64,000 bases of DNA from Phycicoccus sp. M110.8 (GCF_032464895.1 NZ_JAWDIC010000004.1:496001-560000); one strand, 5' to 3'; shown: positions 1 to 9,068, counted from the first letter of the stretch. Notes: generated from the letters alone by a model not told the origin. Translations and numbers: made by a program.

Positions 1-861
1 GCCTTGGGCTACCTCGGCGGCGGCCTGCTGCTCGCCCTGAACCTGCTCATCGTCTCCGCACCCGGTCTCATCGGCGTGGACAAGGGCACCGCCGTGCGGA
101 TCAGCCTGCTGTCCGCGGGCCTGTGGTGGGGCCTGTTCACGATCATCCCGGTCAAGGGCCTGTGGGACCTGCGCGGTGCCGGGATCCGCGGGAACGACGC
201 GCCGGCGGCGGGCATCGTCCGCGGCAGCTGGGTGCAGCTCGGCCACACGTTCCGCGACATGCGGGCCTTCCCGCAGACGCTGCTGTTCCTGGCGGCCTAC
301 CTCTTCTTCAACGACGGGATCCAGACCGTCATCACCTCGAGCAGCCTGTACGGCGCCGAGCAGCTCAAGTTCGAGCAGAGCCAGCTGATCGCCCTCATCC
401 TGCTCGTGCAGTTCGTCGCGTTCGGCGGGGCCCTGCTCTTCGGGCGGCTGGCGCGCCGCTACGGCGCGTGGCGGACCGTCCTGGGGTCGCTCGTCGCCTG
501 GTCGGTCATCGTGGTGGCCGCGTTCTTCCTCCCCGCCAAGGCGTTCGTCCCCTTCATCGCCCTCGGCGTGCTCATCGGCATCGTCCTGGGCGGCAGCCAG
601 GCGCTGAGCCGCTCCCTGTTCAGCCAGCTGGTGCCCAAGGCGCGCGAGGCCGAGTTCTTCGCCTTCTACCAGGCGATGGAGCGCGGGACGTCGTGGTTCG
701 GGACGCTGCTGTTCGGCCTCGTCCACCAGGTCACCGGCTCCTACCGGCCGGCGATCGTGGCGCTCATCGTCTTCTTCGTGGCGGGCTTCGTGCTGCTGCG
801 CCGGGTCGACGTGCGCCAGGGCATCCTCGACGCGGGCAACGAGGTGCCGCAGGTGGTGTGA
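1..861 (+). CDS. MFS transporter, UMF1/Atg22-like, C-terminal part
   Basis: The frame is open at the left edge, so only the last 286 codons are present and the true start lies outside the window. The protein is a run of hydrophobic segments (about seven) separated by short basic loops. The loop GRLARRYGAWR resembles the inter-helix signature of major facilitator proteins. The stretch around GGSQALSRSLFSQLVPK, followed by EAEFFAFYQ, is characteristic of the UMF1 family, related to yeast Atg22 vacuolar amino-acid effluxers. In bacteria the substrate is unknown. It ends 158 bases before rbpA with no obvious terminator. Confidence 0.85.
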   Translation, partial: ALGYLGGGLLLALNLLIVSAPGLIGVDKGTAVRISLLSAGLWWGLFTIIPVKGLWDLRGAGIRGNDAPAAGIVRGSWVQLGHTFRDMRAFPQTLLFLAAYLFFNDGIQTVITSSSLYGAEQLKFEQSQLIALILLVQFVAFGGALLFGRLARRYGAWRTVLGSLVAWSVIVVAAFFLPAKAFVPFIALGVLIGIVLGGSQALSRSLFSQLVPKAREAEFFAFYQAMERGTSWFGTLLFGLVHQVTGSYRPAIVALIVFFVAGFVLLRRVDVRQGILDAGNEVPQVV

Positions 862-921
862 TCTGCGTCACAACAGCCAACGTGCAGGCGTCCCGGACCG
901 TCCCCAGGGGTAGACGACGCC

Positions 922-948
922 GGAACATTCGGCCGATCCGCGGCGTTG
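922..948 (+). promoter_or_regulatory. SigR-type promoter of rbpA
   Basis: GGAAC (922-926), 18 bases, then GTTG (945-948). This matches the thiol-stress sigma factor SigR/SigH pattern GGAAT-N18/19-GTT. rbpA is a known SigR target in Streptomyces. A TACGTT hexamer at 1001-1006 could be an additional housekeeping -10. Confidence 0.6.
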
Positions 949-1019
949 ACGACAACGAATCCCGGGAGCCCCGACCGAATCCGAGCGGGCAGGGACACCA
1001 TACGTTGGGAGAACCCCTC

Positions 1020-1379
1020 ATGGCAGAACGCACCCTCCGCGGCAGCCGGATGGTCTCGCACAGCCTGGAGACCGACGAGCACGTCGTGCCGAGCGAACGG
1101 CAGATCACCGCGTACGTGTGCCCCCAGGGGCACCGCACCGAGCTCCCCTTCTCGATCGAGGCCGAGATCCCGCCCACCTGGGAGTGCCGGTGCGGCGAGG
1201 AGGCCCGGCTGGTCGACGGCCCGGAGCCCGAGCACAAGCCGGTCAAGCACCAGCGCACGCACTGGGACATGCTCCTGGAGCGCCGCAGCATCCCCGAGCT
1301 CGAGGAGCTCCTCGAGGAGCGGCTGACCCTGCTGCGTGAGTCGCGCGGCGAGAAGCCGCGCCGCAAGCGCACCGCCTGA
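1020..1379 (+). CDS. rbpA: RNA polymerase-binding protein RbpA
   Basis: A 119-residue actinobacterial transcription factor that binds RNA polymerase and group 1/2 sigma factors and stabilises the open complex. The zinc-site residues are visible as C34, H38, C56 and C58. A basic linker follows, then the C-terminal sigma-interaction helix (ERRSIPELEELLEERL). Length and order match the family. The ATG at 1020 follows GGGAG at 1008-1012. The gene stands alone: the SigR-like promoter lies upstream and a strong hairpin follows the stop. Induction by disulfide stress is inferred from that promoter. Confidence 0.96.
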   Translation: MAERTLRGSRMVSHSLETDEHVVPSERQITAYVCPQGHRTELPFSIEAEIPPTWECRCGEEARLVDGPEPEHKPVKHQRTHWDMLLERRSIPELEELLEERLTLLRESRGEKPRRKRTA

Positions 1380-1391
1380 CCTGCGACAACC

Positions 1392-1427
1392 ACGAAGGCC
1401 GCGTTCCCACCGGGGCGCGGCCTTCGT
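1392..1427. terminator. Hairpin terminator between rbpA and fxsA
   Basis: Perfect 12-bp stem (1392-1403 with 1416-1427) and a 12-base loop, between two convergent genes. There is no T-run, as is common in high-GC actinobacteria. It could serve both strands. Confidence 0.8.
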
Positions 1428-1458
1428 CGTGCCTGCGTGGGCTTCGTCGCGCCGGACC

Positions 1459-1941
1459 TCAGAGCACCTGGCCCTCGATGACGTCCGGCGGCCCTCCGCC
1501 GGGCCCACGGCCACCGAAGAAGCCGCGCAGCAGCCGTCGCGCCACGACGGCCTCCAGCGCCCGCCGGGCGAGCGGGCGGGTCACCGGGAGGATCAGGACG
1601 AAGCCGACGACGTCGGTGAGGAACCCCGGCGACAGCAGCAGCGTGCCCCCGACCAGCACGAGGGCCGCGTCGGACAGCTGGCGGCTGGGCATCTGGCCGG
1701 TGTTCAGCGCGGTGACCAGGGCCCGCCACGCGCGGGCGCCCTCGCGACGGACCAGCCACGCGCCCAGCGCCGACTCCAGCAGGAGCAGGACGAGGGTCTG
1801 CCATCCCCCGATGACCTTGCCGACCGCGATGATCGTGGCGATCTCCAGGATGGGCACGACCAGCAGCAGGACGAACACCACGGCCAGCCACCGCGGGCGG
1901 CGACGGCGGGCGCGCGGGGCGGGTCCTACAGCTGGTGCCAC
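1459..1941 (-). CDS. fxsA: FxsA family membrane protein
   Basis: About 160 residues if the GTG at 1941 is used, overlapping the end of the mannosyltransferase gene by 16 bases. The core begins with the typical FxsA opening [17 protein letters not shown]. Further hydrophobic segments include [19 protein letters not shown]. The basic, glycine-rich tail follows. FxsA overproduction relieves phage T7 exclusion in F-plasmid-bearing E. coli, but its normal role is unknown. It is the last gene of lnt-ppm-fxsA. No ATG is available near the N-terminus, so the start is tentative. Confidence 0.8.
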   Translation of the reverse strand: MAPAVGPAPRARRRRPRWLAVVFVLLLVVPILEIATIIAVGKVIGGWQTLVLLLLESALGAWLVRREGARAWRALVTALNTGQMPSRQLSDAALVLVGGTLLLSPGFLTDVVGFVLILPVTRPLARRALEAVVARRLLRGFFGGRGPGGGPPDVIEGQVL

Positions 1942-2699
1942 GTGGCCTCCCTGCGGCGCAGCCGGCGCAGCTGGTCGGCCCGGTGGTGGACGCCCCACAC
2001 GGTGATGCGCTGCAGCGACTCGCGCATGATGTCGCCGCTCATCTTGGAGTCGCCCACCTCGCGCTCGACGAAGGTGATCGGCACCTCGACGACCCGCATC
2101 CCGAGGGCGACGGCCCGGCGGGTCAGGTCGGTCTGGAACGAGTAGCCCTGGGACGCCACGTCGTGCAGGCCGATCCGGCGCAGGGCGTCGGCCGTGTACA
2201 CGCGGTAGCCCGCCGTCGCGTCGTTGACGGGCATGCCGAGCAGGACCCGGATGTAGAGGTTGCCGCCCACGGACAGCGCCTTGCGGTGCAGCGGCCAGTT
2301 CACGACGGACCCACCACGCACCCACCGGGACCCGATGACGAGGTCGGCGCCGTCTGAGACGGCGGCGAGGAGGGCCGGCAGCTGCTCGGGCTGGTGCGAG
2401 CCGTCGGCGTCCATCTCCACCACGGCGTCGTAGCCGTGCTCGAGCGCCCAGGCGAAGCCGGCCAGGTAGGCCCGTCCCAGGCCCTCCTTGCCGGCCCGGT
2501 GCAGCACGTGCACGAGCGGGTCGGCCGCCGCGAGGTCGTCGGCCACCTGGCCGGTCCCGTCGGGCGAGTTGTCGTCCAGGACGAGGATCTCGGCGGAGGG
2601 GACGGCGGCGCGCAGGCGCCGGACCACGACCGGCAGGTTCTCGCGCTCGTTGTAGGTGGGGATGCACACCAGCACCCGCTCGATCGTGCGGTCAGACAA
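1926..2699 (-). CDS. ppm1: Polyprenol monophosphomannose synthase (GT2 family)
   Basis: Transfers mannose from GDP-mannose to polyprenyl phosphate, supplying the lipid-linked mannose used for lipoglycans and protein mannosylation. Visible motifs are the nucleotide-binding start ([13 protein letters not shown]), DDNSPDGTG, and the metal-binding DAD in [10 protein letters not shown]. It has 257 residues with no membrane tail. The start is placed at a TTG (2699) overlapping the lnt stop by 8 bases, with a GAGGGA-like ribosome site. In Mycobacterium tuberculosis the same two activities are one fused Lnt-Ppm1 protein. Here they are adjacent and translationally coupled. Confidence 0.9.
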   Translation of the reverse strand: MSDRTIERVLVCIPTYNERENLPVVVRRLRAAVPSAEILVLDDNSPDGTGQVADDLAAADPLVHVLHRAGKEGLGRAYLAGFAWALEHGYDAVVEMDADGSHQPEQLPALLAAVSDGADLVIGSRWVRGGSVVNWPLHRKALSVGGNLYIRVLLGMPVNDATAGYRVYTADALRRIGLHDVASQGYSFQTDLTRRAVALGMRVVEVPITFVEREVGDSKMSGDIMRESLQRITVWGVHHRADQLRRLRRREATWHQL

Positions 2700-4332
2700 C
2701 GACGCGTTCCCTCTCGTGGTCGGCCGGCTCGGACGGGCCGGCGGCAGTGCGCCCGACCCTAGCGTTCCGGCGACCCAGCCACAGTCCCAACCCCAGCAGC
2801 AGCAGCGTGGCGAACCCCGCGGCATACTCCGGCAGCGGTCCGATGCGGTCCGAGGGGGTGACCTCCGTACGCACGACCGGCGAGCCGTACCGGGCCGCCT
2901 GCGTGAACAACGAGGTCTTGTCGACGTACGTTCCGTCGGGGGCGATGAAGCCGCTCACGCCCACGGTGGAGACGTGCACGATGGACCGGCCGTGCTCGAT
3001 CGCGCGGATCCGGCTGATCGCGAACTGCTGCTCGGACTCCGCGGTGAAGCCGAACGTCGCGTTGTTCGTCTGCACGGCCAGGACGCTGTCCTGCTTGCCC
3101 GGCTGCAGCGTCGAGTCCCGCATCAGGCCGTCGTAGGCGACCTCGAAGCAGATGGTCGGGACGATCCAGTACGGCCGGCTGCCGGGGACCGGCACCTCGA
3201 AGGCACCCGGGCGGTCACCCCTGGTGAAGTCGCGGGCGACGAGGTCGACCTTGTCGCTGAAGTTCCGGAAGAAGGACCGGTACGGGATGTACTCGGCGAA
3301 CGGGACCGGGTGCTGCTTGACGTACCGCTGCGGCGCGCCACCGCCCGGCCGGTAGAAGAGGGAGGCGTTGGAGACGTAGCGGCCGGGGCCGTCGAGCACC
3401 GCCCCGACGAGCACGGGGGCCTTGGCCGTCTCGACGGCCAGCCGGATGTCCGCGGCGGCGTCGAGGTTCTGCAGCGGGTCGATGTCGGAGGAGTTCTCGG
3501 GCCAGACGACCAGCGTCGGCGGCGTCGACTCGTGGGCCGTGGCCCGGACGGTCGCCTGCACGTGGTTGTCGAGCACCTTGCGCCGCTCGGCGTTGAAGTC
3601 CAGGCCGGGCTTGGGGACGTTGCCCTGCACGAACAGCACCGAGACGCGCCGGCCGTCGGTGGGCGGCGTCGTGGCCACGGCTGCCACGGCGGGCGCCGCG
3701 GCAGCCAGCACCAGGACCGCCGCCAGGGCGCGGCTGGGCCGGGGGCCGCGGGGGCGGGGGCGTCCCACCCGGTGGGTCAGCTCGCGGCCGAGCACGTGCA
3801 GGAGCACGCCGGCGCAGGCGACGGCGAACGTCAGCCCGGGCGCCCCGGCATACCGGGCGAAGGGAGCCAGCGGGCTGTCCGCCTGGCTGAACGCGAGCCT
3901 GGCCCACGGGAAGCCGCCGAACGGCGTGGTCCCGCGCGCCCACTCCTGCAGGACCCACCCCAGGGGGACCATGGCGTATGCCAGCGGTCGCCAGCGGGTG
4001 CCCAGCAGCGGGCGCTGGACGACGGCGACGAGCAGGCACATCGCGGCGATGTAGAGCGACTCCAGGACGGCCAGGGCGACCCAGGGCAGGTTGCCGACGT
4101 AGACGCCGGTCCAGGACAGCGTGGGCAGGAAGAAGCCGAGGCCGTGGGCCAGGCCGACGAGCGCGGCGAGGCGCCAGCGCGCCCCGAGCACGGCAGCGGA
4201 CAGGAGGGCCACCCCCACGGGGGCGAGCCACCAGTGGTTCGAGGTCGGGAACGCCTGTGCCGTGAGCAGGCCCGAGAGGACGGCGGCGAGGACCCGGGCC
4301 AGGGCGCGGGCGCGACGGACAGGCGACGGCAC
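2692..4332 (-). CDS. lnt: Apolipoprotein N-acyltransferase
   Basis: Integral membrane enzyme that adds the third acyl chain to lipoproteins. The N-terminal half has multiple membrane helices. The C-terminal nitrilase-like domain keeps the catalytic triad: Glu in VVWPENSSD, Lys in [12 protein letters not shown] and Cys in [11 protein letters not shown] last helix ([15 protein letters not shown]) follows. I choose the GTG at 4332 (546 residues), because TACCGT lies exactly 6 bases upstream and the membrane segment begins soon after. An in-frame ATG at about 4401 would add a proline/glycine-rich stretch. It is followed by the overlapping mannosyltransferase gene. Confidence 0.92.
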   Translation of the reverse strand: MPSPVRRARALARVLAAVLSGLLTAQAFPTSNHWWLAPVGVALLSAAVLGARWRLAALVGLAHGLGFFLPTLSWTGVYVGNLPWVALAVLESLYIAAMCLLVAVVQRPLLGTRWRPLAYAMVPLGWVLQEWARGTTPFGGFPWARLAFSQADSPLAPFARYAGAPGLTFAVACAGVLLHVLGRELTHRVGRPRPRGPRPSRALAAVLVLAAAAPAVAAVATTPPTDGRRVSVLFVQGNVPKPGLDFNAERRKVLDNHVQATVRATAHESTPPTLVVWPENSSDIDPLQNLDAAADIRLAVETAKAPVLVGAVLDGPGRYVSNASLFYRPGGGAPQRYVKQHPVPFAEYIPYRSFFRNFSDKVDLVARDFTRGDRPGAFEVPVPGSRPYWIVPTICFEVAYDGLMRDSTLQPGKQDSVLAVQTNNATFGFTAESEQQFAISRIRAIEHGRSIVHVSTVGVSGFIAPDGTYVDKTSLFTQAARYGSPVVRTEVTPSDRIGPLPEYAAGFATLLLLGLGLWLGRRNARVGRTAAGPSEPADHERERVVV

Positions 4333-4712
4333 GCCACCACGGTAGGACACGGCACGACCCGCGCCGCCGTTGGGACCAGCAGGGGGCTGGCTGGGTGCCA
4401 TCCCCACGCTGTTGTCTACTGAGCGCGCGGGCCGTGTCGTCGTCCACCACCGCGGCGAGGCGGGGTGTCAGCTCGGGTGGGACTGCGGTGCTGGCGGGCG
4501 GTGACTGCGCGCGCTCGTCACCGTGCATCACGTCCCCGTGCCCGGTGCTGGATCCCCCTGTCGCGGTCGTTGCGGTGAAACAACCGAGGGCCAACTTACC
4601 GTCGCGACGTGTGCTGTCAACCCGCCTGACGGAACCCCGTCACGTCGTGGGACCGCCCACGGCGTCGCGCCGAATCCGTTGTGCTGCAGAGGTTCTGGCG
4701 AGGTTCGTGGGA
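4333..4712. other. Non-coding region between lnt and the kam operon
   Basis: The only gene-free stretch over 300 bases. Open frames here are unconvincing: the longest leftward one runs on into lnt in the wrong frame. It contains a good sigma70-type promoter facing lnt (4593-4620) preceded by a short palindrome (4627-4642). If used, that promoter would give a leader or small RNA of about 250 bases before lnt. No riboswitch class was recognised. Confidence 0.5.
4593..4642 (-). promoter_or_regulatory. Consensus promoter with adjacent palindrome, facing lnt
   Basis: Reading leftward: -35 TTGACA (complement of 4615-4620), 16-base spacer, -10 TAAGTT (complement of 4593-4598). Directly upstream is TGACGG-AACC-CCGTCA (4627-4642), a perfect 6-bp inverted repeat placed where an activator would bind. 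It is one of the few near-consensus -35 boxes in the window. Confidence 0.55.
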
Positions 4713-4745
4713 CGGTCGGCGTGTCGACTCGCGACACGCCGACCG
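4713..4745 (-). terminator. Terminator of the kamD-kamE-kal operon
   Basis: Perfect 14-bp stem (4713-4726 with 4732-4745) and 5-base loop, 17 bases beyond the kal stop codon. Confidence 0.85.
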
Positions 4746-4762
4746 CGGTGTCCGAGGAGTGG

Positions 4763-5158
4763 TCAGTCCGCCCGCGGAGGGACCACGACGACGCCGCGGG
4801 CGGTCGTGGCCACGACCGGCGGGTCGAGCACGTCGGCCGCGGACTCGCCCCGCTCGGGCGCCCCGCGTCCCACCACCCGGACCTCGAACTCCATCTCGCG
4901 GCTGCGGGTGCCGGCCCGGACGAGACGCGCCTCGATCTCGATGACGTCGCCCGCCCGGACGGGCGCCTTGAACTGGACGTCGGAGTAGCTGGCGAACAGG
5001 CCCTCGTCGCCGTCGGTGCGGATGCACATCTCGGTGGCGACGTCCCCGAACGCGGCCAGGGAGTACGCCCCGTCGACGAGGTTGCCGGCGTAGTGCGCGT
5101 GCGAGTAGGGGACGTAGCGGCGGTGCGTGACGGTGGTGCCGACCTCGGGGCTGGTCAT
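4763..5158 (-). CDS. kal: 3-aminobutyryl-CoA ammonia-lyase (Kal)
   Basis: A 131-residue hotdog-fold protein. The stretch VPYSHAHYAGNLVDGAY and the following EMCIRTDGDEGLFASY fit the Kal family, which removes ammonia from 3-aminobutyryl-CoA to give crotonyl-CoA in lysine fermentation. Its start overlaps the kamE stop by 4 bases (ATGA), so it is translationally coupled to the aminomutase. The assignment rests on this context as well as on sequence, since hotdog proteins are easily confused with thioesterases. A strong hairpin closes the operon. Confidence 0.82.
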   Translation of the reverse strand: MTSPEVGTTVTHRRYVPYSHAHYAGNLVDGAYSLAAFGDVATEMCIRTDGDEGLFASYSDVQFKAPVRAGDVIEIEARLVRAGTRSREMEFEVRVVGRGAPERGESAADVLDPPVVATTARGVVVVPPRAD

Positions 5159-6006
5159 CGCTTCTCCTTCGGCTGGGCGAGGGCGTGGACGAGGTAGCTG
5201 GCCACCTCGCCGGGTGTGGTGCCGCGCCCGAAGATGCGGTCCACGCCGAGGCGCTGGGCCGACCCCTCCTCGAACCGGGGACCGCCCACCACGAGCAGCG
5301 GCACCTGCCCGGCCGGGTAGGCCTCGCGGAACGCGGCGCTCATGGCGGTGGTGTTGTGGATGTGGGCGTCCTTCTGGGTGACGACCTGGCTCACCATGAC
5401 GGCGTCGGCCTTCTCGGCCCTGGCGCGCTCGACGAGCTCGGGCACGAGCACCTGGGCGCCGAGGTTCACGACCTTGATCTCGCGGTAGTACTCCAGGCCC
5501 TTCTCCCCCGCGAAGCCCTTGATGTTGAGGATGGCGTCGATGCCGACCGTGTGGGCGTCGGTGCCGATGCAGGCGCCGACGACGACGAGCTTGCGCCGCA
5601 GCCGGGACTTGATCGCCGCGTTGACCTCCTTGGGGCTCAGCAGGGGGAACTCGCGCTCCACCACCTCGACCTCGCGCAGGTCGACCAGGTGCTTCACGGA
5701 TCCGTAGACGACGAAGAAGGTGAAGTCCGGGCCCATGGACTTGGCGTGCACGAGCAGCGCCGGCTCCAGGCCCATCTTCGCGGCGAGCTGCAGCGCGGCG
5801 CCCTCGGCCCGCTTGTCGTGCGGCACGGGGAGGGTGAACGACACCTGCACCATGCCGTCACCGGTGGTGTCGCCGTAGGGCCGGACGATGTCGGGCGTCC
5901 GCCGCCCCGCGCCCGCTCCCCCGGCCTGCCCCTCGTCCGCCGCCCGCGAGCGCCGGGCCGGGGTCGGGTCGAGCGGCATGGCGCTGTCGGTGGTCGAGGC
6001 GCTCAC
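5155..6006 (-). CDS. kamE: Lysine 5,6-aminomutase, beta subunit (B12-binding)
   Basis: Carries the adenosylcobalamin-binding domain of the enzyme that moves the amino group of beta-lysine (or D-lysine) from C6 to C5. The cobalamin motif DAHTVG places the axial histidine at H152. K163, eleven residues later in NIKGFAGEKG, corresponds in spacing to the PLP-anchoring lysine of the clostridial enzyme (H133/K144). It has 283 residues, slightly longer than clostridial KamE because of a charged N-terminal extension. The GTG start overlaps the kamD stop by 4 bases. Confidence 0.93.
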   Translation of the reverse strand: MSASTTDSAMPLDPTPARRSRAADEGQAGGAGAGRRTPDIVRPYGDTTGDGMVQVSFTLPVPHDKRAEGAALQLAAKMGLEPALLVHAKSMGPDFTFFVVYGSVKHLVDLREVEVVEREFPLLSPKEVNAAIKSRLRRKLVVVGACIGTDAHTVGIDAILNIKGFAGEKGLEYYREIKVVNLGAQVLVPELVERARAEKADAVMVSQVVTQKDAHIHNTTAMSAAFREAYPAGQVPLLVVGGPRFEEGSAQRLGVDRIFGRGTTPGEVASYLVHALAQPKEKR

Positions 6007-7601
6007 TTGGTCTCCCCCGTCTCGAGCAGGGTGACGGCCGGGTTGTCGTAGCCGTCCGCTCGGCGCACCACGCCGTCGAGGCCCTTGCCCGCGGTGGCGG
6101 GCCGCTTCATCAGCCCGAACGTGCCGTCGGCGATCGCGGCCAGCAGCGGGGGGTCACCGGCCGTGTCGCTGTCGGAGACGATCTGGTCGAGCAGCTCGAC
6201 GGCCTCCCCCAGCACCTGGCGGGCGCGTGTCTGGATGAAGCCGTCCCGGGGCGGGTGGAAGTCCTCTGTGAGCCCGCCGGCGGCGTTGAGCACGTACCGC
6301 ACGTTCTGCAGCGCCAGGTCGCGGTCGGACAGGAACGGCGTCACGACGGCCTCCGTCATCATCCCCACGAGCAGGATGCCCTGCCCGGTCATGGCGCCGA
6401 CGAGGTTGAAGAAGCCGTCGAGCAGGTAGCCGCGGAACACGTCGCCGGTCATGTGCTTGGTCGGCGGCATCCACTTCAGCGGGGCGTCCGGGAACAGCTG
6501 GCGGGCGAGCAGCGCGTGCGCGAGCTCCATGCGGAAGCTGTCGGGCAGGTCCGGGTTGATCTCGAACGCGTGCCCGAGGCCGAGCTGCCAGTCCTGCAGC
6601 CCCGCCTCCTTGGCGAAGTACTCGTTGAGCAGCTGGCTGACCGTGACGGTGTGCGCGGCCTCGACCGCGTCGGCGGTGGTGAGGTAGTTGTCCTCGCCGG
6701 TGTTGATGATGATCCCGGCCCGGGCGTGGATCTGGCGGCTGAACCGCTGGTCGACGAACGTGCGGACCGGGTTGATGTCGCGGAAGAGGATCCCGTACAT
6801 CGAGTCGTTGAGCATCATGTCGAGCCGCTCGAGCCCAGCCAGCGTCGCGATCTCCGGCATGCACAGCCCGGAGGCGTAGTTGGTCAGCCGGATGTAGCGG
6901 CCGAGCTCCTTGGACGTCTCGTCCAGGGCCGCCCGCATGAGGCGGAAGTTCTCCTGCGTGGCGTACGTGCCGGCATACCCCTCGCGGGTCGCGCCCTCGG
7001 GCACGTAGTCGAGCAGCGACTGCCCGGTGGAGCGGATCACCGCGATGATGTCGGCACCCTCGCGGGCGGCCGCCTGCGCCTGCGGGATGTCCTCGTAGAT
7101 GTCGCCGGTGGCGACGATGAGGTAGATCCACGGCCGCTGTGCGGGGTCGCCGTGCCGTTTGATGAGCCGGTCGCGCGCGGCCCGCTGCCGGTCTATCGTC
7201 CGTATGCCGCGTGCGACGGTCGAGCGGGCGGCCTTCTGCGCGCGGGTGGCATCGCGCCCCTCGGGCAGGCGGAACGTGACCGAGCCGCTGGCCGACTTCT
7301 GGGCCAGCGTCAGCAGGTCCTCGGCCTCGCCGCGCCGGAGGGCGTCGAAGACGGGGGTCGTGACGCCGTGCTCGAGGCCGACGTCCGCGCGCACGCGGTC
7401 GACGAGGTGGTTGACCCACGGCACGCGCTCGTGGTCGGCGCCGGCGAGCCCCGCCAGGCGAAGGGTGGCGCGCTCCACCGACACGGTGGTGTGCTCCTGG
7501 GCCATGCGGACGACGGGGCGGCCGGCCTTCCGGGCCAGCGCGCGGGCCTTCCGGACTGTGGCGGGGTCGAGGTCGAGGAGGGGCTTCACGCGGGAGGACA
7601 C
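6003..7601 (-). CDS. kamD: Lysine 5,6-aminomutase, alpha subunit
   Basis: The 532-residue TIM-barrel subunit that pairs with KamE and positions PLP and lysine. Length and conserved stretches (PWIYLIVATGDIYEDIPQ, DNYLTTADAVEAAHTVTVSQ, LKWMPPTKHMTGD) match the family. It is first in kamD-kamE-kal. The GTG at 7601 has TAGATT 6 bases upstream, which suggests a leaderless transcript. An inverted repeat lies over the expected -35 region. There is no sign of a B12 riboswitch, although the enzyme needs adenosylcobalamin. Confidence 0.93.
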   Translation of the reverse strand: MSSRVKPLLDLDPATVRKARALARKAGRPVVRMAQEHTTVSVERATLRLAGLAGADHERVPWVNHLVDRVRADVGLEHGVTTPVFDALRRGEAEDLLTLAQKSASGSVTFRLPEGRDATRAQKAARSTVARGIRTIDRQRAARDRLIKRHGDPAQRPWIYLIVATGDIYEDIPQAQAAAREGADIIAVIRSTGQSLLDYVPEGATREGYAGTYATQENFRLMRAALDETSKELGRYIRLTNYASGLCMPEIATLAGLERLDMMLNDSMYGILFRDINPVRTFVDQRFSRQIHARAGIIINTGEDNYLTTADAVEAAHTVTVSQLLNEYFAKEAGLQDWQLGLGHAFEINPDLPDSFRMELAHALLARQLFPDAPLKWMPPTKHMTGDVFRGYLLDGFFNLVGAMTGQGILLVGMMTEAVVTPFLSDRDLALQNVRYVLNAAGGLTEDFHPPRDGFIQTRARQVLGEAVELLDQIVSDSDTAGDPPLLAAIADGTFGLMKRPATAGKGLDGVVRRADGYDNPAVTLLETGETK

Positions 7602-7607
7602 ACGCCG

Positions 7608-7613
7608 AATCTA
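7608..7613 (-). promoter_or_regulatory. -10 element of the kam operon
   Basis: TAGATT (complement of 7608-7613), 6 bases before the kamD GTG. No convincing -35. Confidence 0.5.
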
Positions 7614-7625
7614 GCAGCGGAGCAC

Positions 7626-7663
7626 AGGATTTCCGGTCACCAGCGGTGCAGGCCGCAAATCCT
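7626..7663. promoter_or_regulatory. Inverted repeat, possible operator of the kam operon
   Basis: Arms 7626-7636 (reads CCGGAAATCCT on the minus strand) and 7653-7663 (CCGCAAATCCT on the plus strand) match in 10 of 11 bases, with a 16-base spacer. The inner arm covers the expected -35 of kamD. A related half-site (ACGCAAATACT, 17639-17649) lies between kdd and kamA. Confidence 0.45.
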
Positions 7664-7753
7664 CTGGTCGTGCTGGTCGCCGGGTCGCCAGTTCCGGCGA
7701 GCCCGGCGATGCTGGGCGTGACGCCGCATCGCGCGGCGGGACGGGAGGCGGTC

Positions 7754-8176
7754 GTGCCGAAGACGACGAGGTCCGGGCGGGCGAAGGAGAGCGAACTGCC
7801 GAGCACCCTGCAGCGCTCGGACCAGAAGGCCAAGGACACCTACGCGCAGACGTACGACTCTGCGGCAGAGCAGTACGACAGCGAGGAGCGGGCCCAGCGC
7901 ACGGCGTTCGCGGCCCTGAAGCACACGCACGAGAAGGTCGGCGACCACTGGGAGCCCAAGGAGGAGTACGGGCCGTCCGACGCCCACGCGGAGCAGGGGT
8001 ACGGCTCGTCCGCCTCGACGGCGGGTGGCGTCGACGCCAACGCGACGAAGGAGCACCTGCTCGAGCTCGCCCGCCGGCTCGACGTCCGGGGCCGCTCCCG
8101 GATGACCAAGGCCGAGCTCGTCGACGCGCTGCAGAAGGCCAACGACCGGGCCAGCGCGCAGGCCCGGGAGGACTAG
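7754..8176 (+). CDS. ChaB-like protein with Rho-N/SAP-like tail
   Basis: I place the start at GTG 7754, after GGGAGG, giving 140 residues. The N-terminal 60 residues (KTTRSGRAKESELPSTLQRS, then FAALKHTHEKVGDHWEPK) belong to the ChaB family, named from the E. coli cation-transport operon but of unclear function. The tail (TKEHLLELARRLDVRGRSRM, then TKAELVDALQKAN) resembles the small helical Rho N-terminal or SAP-like module that binds nucleic acid. It is divergent from kamD. Its stop overlaps that of the oxidoreductase by 3 bases, tail to tail. Confidence 0.85.
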   Translation: MPKTTRSGRAKESELPSTLQRSDQKAKDTYAQTYDSAAEQYDSEERAQRTAFAALKHTHEKVGDHWEPKEEYGPSDAHAEQGYGSSASTAGGVDANATKEHLLELARRLDVRGRSRMTKAELVDALQKANDRASAQARED

Positions 8177-9063
8177 GTCCCGAGCGCCTGCAGGACCCGT
8201 TCGGCGAGGGCCACGGCTGCGACCCCGTCGGCCGCGGTGACCCTGGCGGGCGCGCCGGTCAGCACGGTGTCGAGCAGCTCGCGGGCCTGGCGCAGGTAGG
8301 GGTCCTCGCCGCCACCCGCTGCGTCGCCGCCTGCTGGGCCGGCCATCGAGTCGTGGCGGGCGGTGCCCCGGGAGCCGGTGACCTCGAACGTCGTCGCGAA
8401 CGGCGTCCCGGCCGGCCCCCACGTGGCCTCCACGGTGGACGTGGTGCCGGAGTCGTGCGCCAGGACGGCGCGCACGGCCTGCCCCGCCGTTCCGAGGGCC
8501 CTCGCCGTCACGTCGCGGACGGGCCCGAAGTGCCACAGGGCCTGGTCGAGGTCGTGCAGCATCAGGTCGAGCACCACTCCCCCGGACCGCTCGACGTCGT
8601 GGAACCAGCTGCCCTCCGGTGGTGCCTGCACCTGCCGCGTGAATCGGGCCCGGTCGACGACCCCCAGCGAGCCGGCCACGAGCCGGGCGTGCAGCGCCTC
8701 GTGGGCGGGGAACCAGCGCACGACGTGGGCGGGCAGGAGCGGCACCCCCGCCTGCCGGGCCGCGTCCACGAGGGACTGGGCGCGACGTGAGGTGCGGGCG
8801 AGCGGCTTCTCGCAGACGACGGGCCTGCCGGCCGCCAGGGCGGCCTGCACGACCTCGTCGTGGGTGTCGGTCGGCGAGCAGACGTCCACGAGGTCGCTGG
8901 TCGCGAGCAGCTCGGTGAGGTCGGCGGCGACCGCGGTGCGATGACGCTCGGCGAACTCGGTCGGGGGGCGTCGGGAGTGCACCACCACCTCGGCGCCGAG
9001 CTCGTGCCAGGCCCGCACGTGCGGCACCGCGATGCCTCCCGCGCCGACGACCCCCACCCGCAC
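8173..9063 (-). CDS. Gfo/Idh/MocA family NAD(P)-dependent oxidoreductase
   Basis: 296 residues from the GTG at 9063. The N-terminal Rossmann motif is GVVGAGGIAVPHVRAW. CEKPLA, with the lysine conserved across the family, closes the nucleotide-binding half. The C-terminal half carries DLMLHDLDQALWHFG, containing the conserved histidine region of sugar or inositol dehydrogenases. The substrate cannot be told from sequence. It starts only 5 bases after the amidohydrolase stop, so the two are probably cotranscribed. Confidence 0.87.
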   Translation of the reverse strand: MRVGVVGAGGIAVPHVRAWHELGAEVVVHSRRPPTEFAERHRTAVAADLTELLATSDLVDVCSPTDTHDEVVQAALAAGRPVVCEKPLARTSRRAQSLVDAARQAGVPLLPAHVVRWFPAHEALHARLVAGSLGVVDRARFTRQVQAPPEGSWFHDVERSGGVVLDLMLHDLDQALWHFGPVRDVTARALGTAGQAVRAVLAHDSGTTSTVEATWGPAGTPFATTFEVTGSRGTARHDSMAGPAGGDAAGGGEDPYLRQARELLDTVLTGAPARVTAADGVAAVALAERVLQALGT

Positions 9064-9068
9064 GGGGA

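Noticed and set aside
3215-4594. A leftward open frame starting in the lnt leader
   Set aside because: It runs through lnt in another frame, becomes arginine/proline-rich, and matches no family.
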